From: Peribacillus deserti
GTDB lineage: Bacteria > Bacillota > Bacilli > Bacillales > DSM-1321
Assembly: GCF_016909175.1 (NCBI RefSeq)
Contig: NZ_JAFBFI010000017.1
Span: 1 to 64,000 of the forward strand
Direction of reading: 5' to 3'
DNA length: 64,000 nucleotides
Position numbers and translations under genes: made by a program. The notes beneath the pieces are model-generated. The model saw only the letters and a program-made list of their open reading frames with translations, did no database searches and was not told the DNA's origin. Below, one piece after another: positions 1 through 8,992 of the stretch. Position 1 is the first letter of the stretch. Each line of letters begins with the position of its first letter.

Positions 1-11
1 TTTTATTATAA

Positions 12-85
12 ACGGGTTTTCTTCCTGATGACATAGAAAAACCCGATTAAGGGGCACTTTTAATTTAGTGTCCATTAATCGGGTT
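12..85. other. two mutually exclusive hairpins at window edge
   Basis: An 18-nt arm at 40-57 pairs with 68-85 with one mismatch and one G-U pair around a 10-nt loop. The same AAACCCG segment can instead pair with CGGGTTTT at 13-20. No long T-run follows, so this is not a classic terminator. It could be the 3' end or leader of a gene outside the window, or the remnant of a small repeat. Function unknown. Confidence 0.4.
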
Positions 86-150
86 ATAGTTCACCCTGGC
101 GGGTATTTTTTATATACTTAAAAAATTGCTTATACCGCTGCTGCTTGATG

Positions 151-1089
151 CCTGGCTGCAGCGCCTAGAACCTCCCTTCCTAAGCTAATCCGTCCATGGA
201 AGAAAAATTCTTTCCACGGCCCAGCTCGTCTTATGCTGTTCGGGTCTGAGCAAGGCACTTCCGCTTTTCTTTTGTCCAGCTGCAAGCTGAGGAACTATTC
301 TAATTTAAAGGTTATAATAATTAGCATATCATTGTGCAGAACATTAGTAAGTGTAGAAAAGCACCGTTCTCCGCTTTTCGTGGTGTCCAGCTGCAAGCTG
401 AGACCTTCGAGTCACAAGCCAATCAGTCCAATGGGAAGAAAGGCGCTTCCCACTGGCCTGCTCGTCTTGTGCTTTTCAGGTCTCTGCCTTTCTTCTAACT
501 TGAAGGGTAAAATAATTCGCATATCATTCTGCAAAACATTAGTAAGAGTAGAAAGGCAACGCTTTCCGCTTTTCGTGGTGTCCAGCTGCAGCGCCTAGAC
601 CCTCGAGTCATAAGCCAATCAGTCCATGTAAGGGAAAACCGCTTTCCACGGCCAGCTCGTCTTATGCTTTTCGAGTCTGAGCAAGGCGCTTCCGCTTTTC
701 GTGGTGTCCAGCTTCGAACTGACACCTTCGCTTGTAAGCCAATCGCCATCAAAAGGCGAGAGCGGCCTTTCGCTGCCGCTCGTCTTACGCCTTTCAGGTG
801 TCTGCTTTTCATCTAATAATTTTGTTTAACTCGTTTAAGATTATCATGGTCTTAAATAAGCTTGTTCGAAAAGCACCGTTCTCCGCTTTTCGTGGTGTCC
901 AGCTACAAGCTGAGACCTTCGAGTCACAAGCCAATCAATCCAATGGGAAGAAAGGCGCTTCCCACTGGCCTGCTCGTCTTGTGCATTTCAGGTCTCTGCC
1001 TTTCTTCTAATTTAAAGGGTATAATAATTCGCATATCATTCTGCAAAACATTAGTAAGAGTAGAAAGGCACCGCTTTCCGCTTTTCGTT
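151..1089 (+). repeat. tandem array of six hairpin-forming intergenic repeat units
   Basis: Head-to-tail units run at about 151-271, 272-380, 381-575, 576-701, 702-893 and 894-1089. Full units open with GTGTCCAGCT, carry a hairpin whose arms include AAGCCAATC and GCTCGTCTTATGC, then a linker, and end in AAAAGCACCGTTCTCCGC followed by TTTTCG. The junction CGCTTTTCGTGGTGTCCAG occurs four times (from 372, 567, 693 and 884). Segments 356-575 and 868-1088 are near-identical copies of about 220 bp. The 272-380 unit lacks the hairpin. Short ORFs here run through the repeats in several frames and I do not call them genes. I recall this type of repeat as common between genes in Bacillaceae. Confidence 0.85.
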
Positions 1090-1165
1090 TAATGCTATAT
1101 GTTTGAGATATTGTGACCGGATTGATAAAATAAGTTTACACAACAGTTCTAAAGGAGCAACGGGA

Positions 1166-1570
1166 ATGATAGAAGGCAATAAGACACCATACGAGGCTAT
1201 TGGGAGAGAAAAATTACATGAACTTATTGATTTATTTTATTCAAAAGTCAGTGAACATCCAGATCTAAAGCCTATATTCCCGGCTGACATGTCCGAAACA
1301 GCCAGAAAACAAAAACAGTTTATGGGCCAATACCTGGGCGGCCCGCCGCTATATACAGCAGAGCATGGGCATCCTATGCTGAGAGCTCGGCATATGCCAT
1401 TTGAAATCACACCCGGCAGAGCGGAAGCCTGGCTCCTATGTATGAGGGAAGCGATGGATGAAATAGGGCTAACTGGAGAAATCCGTGACTTTTTTTACCA
1501 GCGTCTTGTTCTTACAGCACAGCATATGGTTAATACACCTGATAACGATGCGAAAGGAGATAACAGTTGA
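1166..1570 (+). CDS. yjbI: truncated hemoglobin YjbI (group II, trHbO)
   Basis: Small cytosolic heme protein of 134 residues that binds O2 and related ligands; in Bacillus it is co-transcribed with yjbH. The alignment I recall with B. subtilis YjbI is close throughout, including the ETARKQKQF and QYLGGPPLYT blocks. Proximal heme ligand is His76 in RARH; distal pocket residues Tyr25 (B10), Thr45 (E7) and Gln49 (E11) are present. The upstream in-frame ATG at 1103 lies in repeat DNA without a ribosome binding site. The ATG at 1166 has AAAGGAG 8 nt upstream and matches the family N-terminus, so it is preferred. The stop overlaps the yjbH start by 3 nt, indicating translational coupling. Confidence 0.95.
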   Translation: MIEGNKTPYEAIGREKLHELIDLFYSKVSEHPDLKPIFPADMSETARKQKQFMGQYLGGPPLYTAEHGHPMLRARHMPFEITPGRAEAWLLCMREAMDEIGLTGEIRDFFYQRLVLTAQHMVNTPDNDAKGDNS

Positions 1571-2433
1571 ACTCTCAAGAGCCCAATTTCAATGTTACCG
1601 ACTGGATAAAATCCCAGCATTGTGAAGGCATCGGGAATAAACCAATAGAAATTTATATTTTTATTGATCCGCTCTGTGCTGATTGCTGGTCACTCGAACC
1701 CAGCCTGAAAAAACTGCAAATAGAATTCGGGGGATACATTAGCTTTAAGCGTGTACTCGGTGCTCGTCTTGCTGCATTAAACAAGGCCAAGAATCCTGTA
1801 TATCGGGAAACAGCAGGAAGCCGCTTTGCCAAGACAGCTGAAGAAAACCCAGGATCTGAACAGCCTGTTTCCACTCCATATAATGCATCCATTGCTCTAA
1901 AAGCTGCAGAGCTTCAGGGCCGCAAAGCAGGCATACGTTTTTTGCGGAAACTGCAGGAAATGCTTTTCCTTGAAAAAATGAATGTATCGGATTTAGATAT
2001 ATTGTTTGAATGTGCCAAAGGTGCTCAATTAGATACACAGGAATTTATTAAAGACTTTACTTCATCCAGTGCGGCGAAGGCGTTTCAATGTGATTTAAAA
2101 ATTACAAATGAAATGGAAGTTCAGGAACTCCCTACACTGGTTTTCTTTAATCAAAATATAGAAGAAGAAGGAATCAAAGTTTCCGGTTTTTATCCATATG
2201 AAGTATATAAACATATTTTGGAGGAAATGCTGGGTGGTCTTCCTGAAGCCGCTGCGCCGCCCTCTCTTGAATCCTTTTTGCGTATGTTTGGCCTGGCCTC
2301 CTCGTCAGAAATCTCCATGATCTATGATTTGTCCCATCAGGAAGTTGAAAAGGAGATGAAGAAACTCGTTTTGAAACAGTTTGTTCAAAAGATTCCAGCC
2401 AAGAAAGGTCCTTATTGGAAACTAATGGAGTGA
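1567..2433 (+). CDS. yjbH: Spx-degradation adaptor YjbH
   Basis: DsbA/thioredoxin-like protein (288 aa) that presents the regulator Spx to ClpXP for degradation, keeping Spx low until disulfide stress. A thioredoxin-fold start (IYIFIDPLCADCW, near residues 28-40) contains the CxxC pair expected for the family. TTG start preceded by AAAGGAG, overlapping the yjbI stop. The substrate gene spxA lies 7 kb away in this window. A hairpin terminator follows at 2455-2482. Assignment rests on the yjbI neighbour, the CxxC motif, length and synteny. Confidence 0.92.
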   Translation: MNSQEPNFNVTDWIKSQHCEGIGNKPIEIYIFIDPLCADCWSLEPSLKKLQIEFGGYISFKRVLGARLAALNKAKNPVYRETAGSRFAKTAEENPGSEQPVSTPYNASIALKAAELQGRKAGIRFLRKLQEMLFLEKMNVSDLDILFECAKGAQLDTQEFIKDFTSSSAAKAFQCDLKITNEMEVQELPTLVFFNQNIEEEGIKVSGFYPYEVYKHILEEMLGGLPEAAAPPSLESFLRMFGLASSSEISMIYDLSHQEVEKEMKKLVLKQFVQKIPAKKGPYWKLME

Positions 2434-2454
2434 TCATTCTATATATATCAAAAA

Positions 2455-2482
2455 AAAGTCCTTGCAATTAAGCAAGGACTTT
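2455..2482 (+). terminator. terminator after yjbIH
   Basis: 11-bp stem AAAGTCCTTGC / GCAAGGACTTT with a 6-nt loop, ending in TTT. A-rich DNA precedes it, so it could act on both strands. Confidence 0.8.
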
Positions 2483-2700
2483 ACTATTTATACGAACAAA
2501 GGGGTTGGGAGAAATTTTCACGGTTTCAAACAAAGGGGTATATGTTTGCTATGTGATTAACTTCACACTCATTATTTTATAGGAATTATTCTTTTTTTGC
2601 AAGAGTATGTGTGACATTTCACAAGTTTGTCATATATTTAGAATAATAATTTTCCCTTAATCATACGTTTTACTAAAGGACAAATTGTGAGGTGCAGAAG

Positions 2701-2874
2701 ATGAAAATACTTATTTTTGCATTAATAGGATTTCTTTTGATTCTTTCATTTTTCTTTCTAATTCTAAGTTTTATGCGTCTATTTCCCTTTTATATTTCTT
2801 CCCCTTTACTTTTCTTTTCTTTGTTTTTAATTCTATCTATATTAAATGATAAAAAAAGGTTTAAAGGATTTTAA
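2701..2874 (+). CDS. small two-TM membrane protein
   Basis: 57-residue hydrophobic protein beginning MKILIFALIGF, with two predicted membrane segments (about 3-26 and 30-50) and a basic tail NDKKRFKGF. The ATG is preceded by GAGGTG at 2689-2694; the upstream GTG at 2692 lies inside that ribosome binding site and is rejected. It occupies the position of the small gene yizD between pepF and yjbH in B. subtilis, but I cannot confirm homology from memory. Its own terminator lies at 2899-2930. Function unknown. Confidence 0.7.
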   Translation: MKILIFALIGFLLILSFFFLILSFMRLFPFYISSPLLFFSLFLILSILNDKKRFKGF

Positions 2875-2898
2875 CCCTTTCATTATACTGAAATAGGA

Positions 2899-2930
2899 AA
2901 AGGACAGAAAGCAGAGGCTTTCCGTCCTTT
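2899..2930. terminator. bidirectional terminator, small gene / pepF
   Basis: 14-nt arms (AAAGGACAGAAAGC / GCTTTCCGTCCTTT), one mismatch, followed by TTT on the plus strand. It sits between convergent genes and can serve both. Confidence 0.85.
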
Positions 2931-2957
2931 TTGATTTTAGATTTTTTATGCTTGCTT

Positions 2958-4772
2958 TTAGGATAATAAGCTTTCCATCTCGTTTAATTTTTCTTCAAAT
3001 ACCTTGCATGCCTGCTGGATAGGATCTGCTTTGGTCATGTCTACGCCTGCTTTTTTAAGTACTTCAATTGGATAATCAGAGCTTCCAGATTTAAGGAAAT
3101 CAAGGTATTTATCGACTGCCGGCTGCCCCTCTTGAAGGATCGCATTGCTAAGAGCGGTTGCTGCACTAAAGCCAGTTGCATACTGGTATACATAGTAATT
3201 GTAATAGAAATGAGGGATCCTTGACCATTCTAATCCAATTTCTTCATCAATCGTAATGTTTTCTCCAAAATACTTTTTATTTAGTTCATAATATTCCTTA
3301 GTCAGCAATTCAGAAGTCAGTGCTTCACCTTCTTGAGCCTTTTGATGAATAAGATGTTCATATTCAGCAAACATAGTCTGACGGAAAACCGTTCCACGGA
3401 AGCCTTCGAGATAATGGTTTAGGAGATAGAGCCGCTTTTTCTCGTCATCAACCGTTTTCAGCATATAATTATTCAGTAAAGCTTCATTACATGTAGATGC
3501 TACTTCTGCAACGAAAATGGAATAATTGCCATATGGATAGGGCTGGGTCTTTCTAGTGTAGTAACTGTGAACAGAGTGTCCAAATTCATGGGCAAGTGTG
3601 AATAAGTTATTTACATTATCCTGCCAGTTCATAAGAATATATGGATTGGTACCGTATGCACCCGATGAATACGCACCGCTCCGTTTTCCTTTATTTTCAT
3701 GAACATCTACCCAGCGGTTTTCAAAGCCTTCTTTTAAGATGCTGTTATATTCCTCGCCAAGCGGCGCAAGTCCCTCTAACACATACTTTTGAGCCTCTTC
3801 ATAGGATACTTTCATTTTCACATCTTTAACAAGAGGTGTATATAAATCGTAAATATGAAGATCTTCTAAACCGAGTACGCGCTTACGTAAATCAACATAC
3901 CGATGTAAAAGATGCAAATTGTCATTAACAGTATTTACAAGGTTATCGTAAACACTCTCTGGAATATTATTAGCACTTAGCGCAGCATGGCGTGCAGAAT
4001 CATAATTTCTGATTTTAGCATTAAAGTTATCTTTTTTCACGGTTCCTGCCAAGGTGCTTGCAAACGTGTTTTTGAATTGTCCATAAGTGTTGTATACCGC
4101 TTTAAAGGCTTCTTCACGTACTCTTCGGTCCTCGCTCTCTAAAAAGCGAATATATCTTCCATGTGTAATTTCTACTTCTTCGCCCTCCTCATCCTTTATC
4201 ACAGGAAATTGGAGATCTGCATTATTTAACATGCCGAAAGTGTTCTGAGAAGCAGACATCACTTCAGAAGCCTCTGCCAGCAGGGCTTCCTGTTCAGCGG
4301 AAAGAACATGCGGGCGCTGAAGGTTGATTTCTTCCAAAGCATGCTTATATAGCTGTAATTCATTGTTTTCATTGAGAAATTGTTCAATTCTGTTTTCATC
4401 GACACTCAGGATTTCAGGTACGACATAGGAAAATGCGCTTGCTGCCTGCGTATACAAGTTTTTAGCTCTGTCATCAAATCCTTGATAATATGCATTTGTT
4501 GTATCCTGGTCATATCGCATATGTGAATATGTATATAATTTACCAAGGCGTTTCATAATCTCATCCTGAAATTGAAGCGCCGCAAATAACTTATCTGCAC
4601 TCTCTCCCAATGTACCTTTATATGCATCCGCCTTTTTGATTTCTTGCTTTAGCGATTTAAATTCATTTTCCCAGTCTGTATCTGTTGCAAAAATATCCTC
4701 TAGCTTCCATGTATCATTAACAGGTATATCATTTCTTGCTGGTAATGATTTTACTGCTGACTCCTGTGACAT
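2958..4772 (-). CDS. pepF: oligoendopeptidase F (M3 family)
   Basis: Cytosolic zinc metallopeptidase of 604 aa that cleaves oligopeptides, fitting next to a peptide-import and protein-turnover neighbourhood. The zinc-binding HEFGH motif sits at residues 395-399 (TLAHEFGHSVH), and the protein is the usual size for M3B oligoendopeptidases. The reading frame is open 12 codons further up, but the ATG at 4772 has GGAGGG upstream and starts a typical MSQE N-terminus, so the shorter start is chosen. It is monocistronic, about 130 bp downstream of coiA and in the same direction. Confidence 0.93.
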   Translation of the reverse strand: MSQESAVKSLPARNDIPVNDTWKLEDIFATDTDWENEFKSLKQEIKKADAYKGTLGESADKLFAALQFQDEIMKRLGKLYTYSHMRYDQDTTNAYYQGFDDRAKNLYTQAASAFSYVVPEILSVDENRIEQFLNENNELQLYKHALEEINLQRPHVLSAEQEALLAEASEVMSASQNTFGMLNNADLQFPVIKDEEGEEVEITHGRYIRFLESEDRRVREEAFKAVYNTYGQFKNTFASTLAGTVKKDNFNAKIRNYDSARHAALSANNIPESVYDNLVNTVNDNLHLLHRYVDLRKRVLGLEDLHIYDLYTPLVKDVKMKVSYEEAQKYVLEGLAPLGEEYNSILKEGFENRWVDVHENKGKRSGAYSSGAYGTNPYILMNWQDNVNNLFTLAHEFGHSVHSYYTRKTQPYPYGNYSIFVAEVASTCNEALLNNYMLKTVDDEKKRLYLLNHYLEGFRGTVFRQTMFAEYEHLIHQKAQEGEALTSELLTKEYYELNKKYFGENITIDEEIGLEWSRIPHFYYNYYVYQYATGFSAATALSNAILQEGQPAVDKYLDFLKSGSSDYPIEVLKKAGVDMTKADPIQQACKVFEEKLNEMESLLS

Positions 4773-4898
4773 ATATCGTTCCCTCCGTTTTCTTGTAAAA
4801 AAATCCATACCTTATCAGTATTCGCTTTTCCCTAAAAAAATCCTCTTTTAACCTTAAATTGATTTAATTCAATCATTAATTATTGTTCTCCGTTCAGC

Positions 4899-6080
4899 TT
4901 AGGTTCTGCATAATTCTCTTAATATAACAAAGTCTGTTTTTTCCAATGGACCTTTGACGCGATTGAGTTCCGGTTTTGGAAGGATTTTATATTCCCCGGA
5001 AATTAATTTAAGGAGCAGTCCCGCTTTTGCCAATAGATCCAGAAACGCTGTGATAGCAAGCATTGGAGCAGAATCAGACTTATTTAAAGGCAAGCTTCTT
5101 ATGCGTATTTCTCCGCTCTTCAATCGTTTTCTGATGGCATTCTCTATTATATCAATATTAAATCTTTCATCCTCCTTAAGGTGGATTAAAACATCGAGAT
5201 AAATATATGTCTGCCATTCAACAGACGGCGTTTCAAAGCAGTGTCCAAACGGAACCGGTATGCCAATAAAGGCAGGCAGCGTTGATGGGCTGAGCCCTTT
5301 CAGATATAGCTCCCTATGAACCCCAGTATGAATGGCCGCGTACCTATGGCTGAAAAACTGCCAGTTCCTTTTCTTTTGAATCCAGGAAAAAAGCTGGGAA
5401 TCGGTGATATCATGCGGGAGGAATAGCTGATGGAAAGTCACAGAGCCAAGATGGAGTTTTTTAGTTTCTGCAAAAGAAACTTGAGCGGAAAAGGAGATAA
5501 TGGACTGAAGCTTAAGAAACATAGCAGAGAGAGGGCAAAAAGTAAGAATGGATGGGTAGAAGGATTCATTAAAGGCAAAAAGCCACTCAAAGCTCGAAAG
5601 CTTGAAGGTTCCTGCTCTTTTTTGTTTAATAAGTTTGCTTCCTAGTATCCAAATAGGCTGTATACCTGCTTGTTGATAGGAAACCGTCCTTTTAATATAG
5701 AGAGCCTGTGGGATTATGGAGCATTGAAACTCAATCACATACCTTGTATCCTTTACTTCAAAATATAAGTCGGCTTTTTGGTTGATTTCCTTAATATAAG
5801 CTTCCATATTAACTTCATACCCCTGGTCCTTGAGCCATTTGTAAAGAATTAATTTCCCATTTAGATGATATTCTGATTCTGGTTCTGAATAGGATATACA
5901 GGCGTCCAATTTCTCATGTGCAAAATGCGGAATCCTCCTTTCCCCTGCTTTCAAGATCACTTTCTTGTGACAACAGGGACAAAAATACGGAGCTTTTTCT
6001 TTTATTTTTTTAACTTCTTCTTTTTTAAGCCTCCCTTCAATGGAGAAATAACTTCCGTCTTCCTTTTTAACTGTGAGCAT
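4899..6080 (-). CDS. coiA: competence protein CoiA
   Basis: CoiA family protein (393 aa) needed for efficient transformation and recombination of incoming DNA. An N-terminal zinc-finger-like cluster (CPCC at 34-37, then HFAH at 52-55) precedes a PD-(D/E)XK nuclease-like core with D104 (QKADLYF) and E117-x-Q119 (VIEFQ). The ATG is preceded by GGAGG. In B. subtilis coiA is in the ComK regulon; I see no clear ComK box here. It is flanked by pepF downstream and, after a repeat cluster, cls upstream. Confidence 0.92.
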   Translation of the reverse strand: MLTVKKEDGSYFSIEGRLKKEEVKKIKEKAPYFCPCCHKKVILKAGERRIPHFAHEKLDACISYSEPESEYHLNGKLILYKWLKDQGYEVNMEAYIKEINQKADLYFEVKDTRYVIEFQCSIIPQALYIKRTVSYQQAGIQPIWILGSKLIKQKRAGTFKLSSFEWLFAFNESFYPSILTFCPLSAMFLKLQSIISFSAQVSFAETKKLHLGSVTFHQLFLPHDITDSQLFSWIQKKRNWQFFSHRYAAIHTGVHRELYLKGLSPSTLPAFIGIPVPFGHCFETPSVEWQTYIYLDVLIHLKEDERFNIDIIENAIRKRLKSGEIRIRSLPLNKSDSAPMLAITAFLDLLAKAGLLLKLISGEYKILPKPELNRVKGPLEKTDFVILRELCRT

Positions 6081-6157
6081 GAGAAACCTCCTTTTACTAT
6101 AAAAATTCGCCAGTGATCGAAAATCCCCTTTATTCTTTTTCTAATTCAAAAGCTCTA

Positions 6158-6591
6158 TTAAACTTGCCTGTTGATTGCAGAAGGAAATGCGGAGAACGGT
6201 GCTTTTCCTCACAATACTCGTTTAAGAAAGCTAGGCTTATTGCTTAGCTTCTTTATTTCTTCGCGATCTATATGAAAAGCAGACTCCCGACAAGCATAAG
6301 GCGAGCAGGCTGTAGGAAGTGTTCTTCTTCCTATGGACTGATAGACTTATGACTCGAGGGAGGCAGTTCGCAGGCTGGACAACAGAAGGGTACCCGCTTT
6401 TTCGCGGGCAGTCCGGGAGCCCTCCTCTCACGTTTACGCCTGCGGGGTCTCCCTGACACAAACGCTCGCCAATCAGCAAGTCTTCTTTTATTAGGGGTCT
6501 GCTTTTCATTTTAGTCAGCTAGTTATTACACAAGGGCATCTCATAGCTATTTCAACCAATCGTTTCTGAAAAGCACCGTTCTCCGCATTTC
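6158..6591. repeat. nested intergenic repeats with 24-bp inverted ends
   Basis: A 24-bp perfect inverted repeat (6184-6207 and 6568-6591, core GAAAAGCACCGTTCTCCGC) encloses a minus-strand copy of the window-start repeat unit (about 6185-6382). It continues with a second family (6385-6470; GTCCGGGAGCC, TACGCCTGCGGGGT), followed by the 3' half of another plus-strand unit. The leader TTAAACTTGCCTGTTGATTG at 6158-6177 recurs at 20890. CAGAAGG occurs at both 6178-6184 and 6383-6389. No protein-coding gene is credible here. Confidence 0.8.
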
Positions 6592-6639
6592 TGTTTGTCA
6601 AAATCTACAATGAACTATAACTTGCCTTTCAAAAAAAAT

Positions 6640-6657
6640 AACCTGCGTAAGCAGGTT
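6640..6657 (-). terminator. cls terminator overlapping the stop codon
   Basis: 7-bp stem AACCTGC / GCAGGTT with a GTAA tetraloop, followed on the minus strand by a run of eight T. Two bases of the cls TAA stop codon fall inside the stem. Confidence 0.8.
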
Positions 6658-8167
6658 ATAATAAAGGTGATAATAAGCGGCACGTTGATTCCAATAACCG
6701 CAATCCCAGATGGCGCTTATTGAATGTATCTAAGTGAAGCTCTCTGGATTGTGTTAAATCCTGTATGAAATCCTGGACCAGCTTCTGTGTACTCCCAGTT
6801 TTATAAAGAAACGCATTGACTTCAAAGTTCAGATGAAAGCTCCTCATATCCATATTGGAAGTTCCAATAGAAGCAAATTCTTTATCAACGATAATAATTT
6901 TACTATGCATAAATCCTTCCTTATAAGCAAATACCCGGACCCCTGCTTCTAGAAGATCTGGGAAGTAGGACCTGGAAGCGTGATAAACAATCCATTTATC
7001 TGGATTCTGGGGTACGAGCAGCCTTACATCAATTCCACTTAGTGCTGCGACCTTTAAGGCTTGAAATATATCCTCGTCTGGAATGAAGTATGGAGAGGCA
7101 ATCCAAACGGACTCCTCTGCAGAGGAAATCATGGAGAAGAAGACATTTTTGATGACACTCCATTCATTATCAGGGCCTCCGGCTATCATCTGAACTCCTC
7201 CATGCTTGTGCTCGATCGGCATAGCAGAAAGATATTCGTCAGTCAGAAAACTATGGTTAGTCATATAATACCAATCCTGCAGAAATATAAGCTGCAGCGA
7301 ACGGACCGCTTCTCCCTTAACCATTAAATGGGTATCACGCCAGAAGCCAAAGTGCTCATCTCTGCCAAGATACTCATCCCCAATATTTAATCCGCCCACA
7401 AAACCAACACTGCCGTCTATCACAATGATCTTTCTGTGATTCCGGAAGTTAAATTTATTATTCAAAAAAGGGACTCTTACTGGACCAAAGGCTACAATCT
7501 CGATGCCTTCATTTCGCATATCTTTAATATAATGTTTAGGAAGAGTCCATGAGCCTACAGCATCATACATAAACCTTACTTTTACGCCTGCACGAGCTTT
7601 TGAAATTAAAAGGTCTTTAATTTCCCTGCCAATCTCATCATCTCGTACTATATAATATTCCATGTGGATATGATGATTCGCTTTTGCCAATTCTTCAAGA
7701 ATCGTCGAGAAAGTTTCGTCTCCATTTGTCAAAACCTTTGTTGAGCTAGCAAACGATATTGGGCTGTTGCCAATTTTTTGTGCCAGACGAAACATTTTCT
7801 GCCTATGTTCTCCCATGCTGCTAATCCGTTCCTCGCTTATATCTCTTTCTCCTTCAATCTTTAAAAAAGCCTGCTTATCCAAAAAGAATTTTTTGCGATA
7901 CATTTTTTCTTTTTTATAGTTTCTCCCGAATAACAAATAAAAGAAAAAGCCGAGCAAAGGAAAAGCACCGAAAACCACAAGCCAGGTCAGTGTATGAACA
8001 GGCTGTCTATTTTCAAGAAATATAACAAATCCAATAATAATCAAGGAAAGCGTAAGAACCAAACTAAAGTAGCTTACAAATTTCCCGCCGCCTATATAAT
8101 CATTTAAAAAATACCAGATAACAAAAAGTCCTGAAAGAAAAATACCGATACGTACCGTATTCCTCAC
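6656..8167 (-). CDS. cls: cardiolipin synthase
   Basis: Membrane phospholipase-D-family enzyme (503 aa) that condenses two phosphatidylglycerols to cardiolipin. Two N-terminal membrane segments (about 8-22 and 31-52, with a third hydrophobic stretch near 62-80) precede two HKD motifs: H244/K246/D251 (NHRKIIVIDG) and H421/K423/D428 (MHSKIIIVD). The frame extends three codons further to a GTG at 8176, but the GTG at 8167 has AGGTGA at a better distance. Monocistronic; the stop codon is embedded in its terminator. B. subtilis lacks a cls at this position as I recall, so it is a local difference in gene order. Confidence 0.93.
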   Translation of the reverse strand: MRNTVRIGIFLSGLFVIWYFLNDYIGGGKFVSYFSLVLTLSLIIIGFVIFLENRQPVHTLTWLVVFGAFPLLGFFFYLLFGRNYKKEKMYRKKFFLDKQAFLKIEGERDISEERISSMGEHRQKMFRLAQKIGNSPISFASSTKVLTNGDETFSTILEELAKANHHIHMEYYIVRDDEIGREIKDLLISKARAGVKVRFMYDAVGSWTLPKHYIKDMRNEGIEIVAFGPVRVPFLNNKFNFRNHRKIIVIDGSVGFVGGLNIGDEYLGRDEHFGFWRDTHLMVKGEAVRSLQLIFLQDWYYMTNHSFLTDEYLSAMPIEHKHGGVQMIAGGPDNEWSVIKNVFFSMISSAEESVWIASPYFIPDEDIFQALKVAALSGIDVRLLVPQNPDKWIVYHASRSYFPDLLEAGVRVFAYKEGFMHSKIIIVDKEFASIGTSNMDMRSFHLNFEVNAFLYKTGSTQKLVQDFIQDLTQSRELHLDTFNKRHLGLRLLESTCRLLSPLL

Positions 8168-8289
8168 GTGTCTCACCTACAGTTCCAGAGTCATAAAAGT
8201 TCTTACACATATATACCCTAATTTCGTTTATAAAAATCCATCTTATATTAAAGACCAATTAAACCCAATGTAAAATCCAAAAAAAAAGC

Positions 8290-8313
8290 CCGATTTCTTA
8301 CAATAGAAATCGG
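8290..8313 (-). terminator. mecA terminator
   Basis: 9-bp stem CCGATTTCT / AGAAATCGG with a 6-nt loop; the minus strand continues GCTTTTTTT. Confidence 0.85.
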
Positions 8314-8317
8314 CCTC

Positions 8318-8992
8318 TTACTTGGAAAAATACCTATTTACTGTTTCGAAGACATCATGGTCAATAACAGTTTTTCCATATTCTTCAAGACGATGGACAG
8401 TCACATTTGATTCACTGCCATATTCCAAAAGAATACTAAGAATATTGTCAATTTCCTCTTCATCATCTTCTTCTTCAAGAAATTCAACATATAGGTAATA
8501 TCTATTCTCTAGAGCAAATAATTTTGTCTTGACTCCTTCAAGACCGGTACTTTTGCTGAGGGAAATAACATCCTCAAAATCCTTGAATACCATTACAAAT
8601 TCAAGAATTCCATCCTCATAGCTGCTGGCAGCAGCACCATCAGTTTTGGATTGAAAATGTTCTTCTAACAAATCCTCTATCTTGTCATCGACAGCAAGGT
8701 CTTTTAGCTTTTCTTCTGATAAAGGCAATTCGAGCCTCTGCCCATCTTTGGAAAGCTGGGCTTTTGTAACTAATACTTCAAGGCCTTTATCCAATGCCTG
8801 TACCTGGATCCAGAGTGGACCTTCAGCCATAAATTCTTCTTCTTGATGAACTTCATCCATCATTTCCCAAAACAATTCTTCACTTCGCTCACGATTGTAC
8901 CAGATTTCTTCGCGGTCAAAGCCTCTTTCCTCTATATCAATATAAGATATATAAAACTTAACGGTATTTTCGTTAATTCGCTCGATTTCCAT
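8318..8992 (-). CDS. mecA: adaptor protein MecA
   Basis: Adaptor (224 aa) that delivers substrates, notably the competence regulator ComK, to the ClpC-ClpP protease and activates ClpC. The N-terminal substrate-binding domain starts MEIERINENTVKFYISY; a variable linker (about 95-125) leads to the ClpC-binding C-terminal domain with the acidic segment EEEDDEEE. The ATG has GGGAGAGGGA upstream. It sits between cls and spxA, next to coiA, as in related bacilli, so competence and Spx proteolysis genes are co-located. It has its own terminator. Confidence 0.95.
   Translation of the reverse strand: MEIERINENTVKFYISYIDIEERGFDREEIWYNRERSEELFWEMMDEVHQEEEFMAEGPLWIQVQALDKGLEVLVTKAQLSKDGQRLELPLSEEKLKDLAVDDKIEDLLEEHFQSKTDGAAASSYEDGILEFVMVFKDFEDVISLSKSTGLEGVKTKLFALENRYYLYVEFLEEEDDEEEIDNILSILLEYGSESNVTVHRLEEYGKTVIDHDVFETVNRYFSK

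Noticed and set aside
233-1092. Overlapping ORFs of 70-121 codons in the first kilobase
   Set aside because: They follow the intergenic repeat units on both strands, share the same translated repeat text and lack start signals.
6237-6509. 90-codon ORF between coiA and cls
   Set aside because: Lies wholly within nested intergenic repeats; no ribosome binding site.
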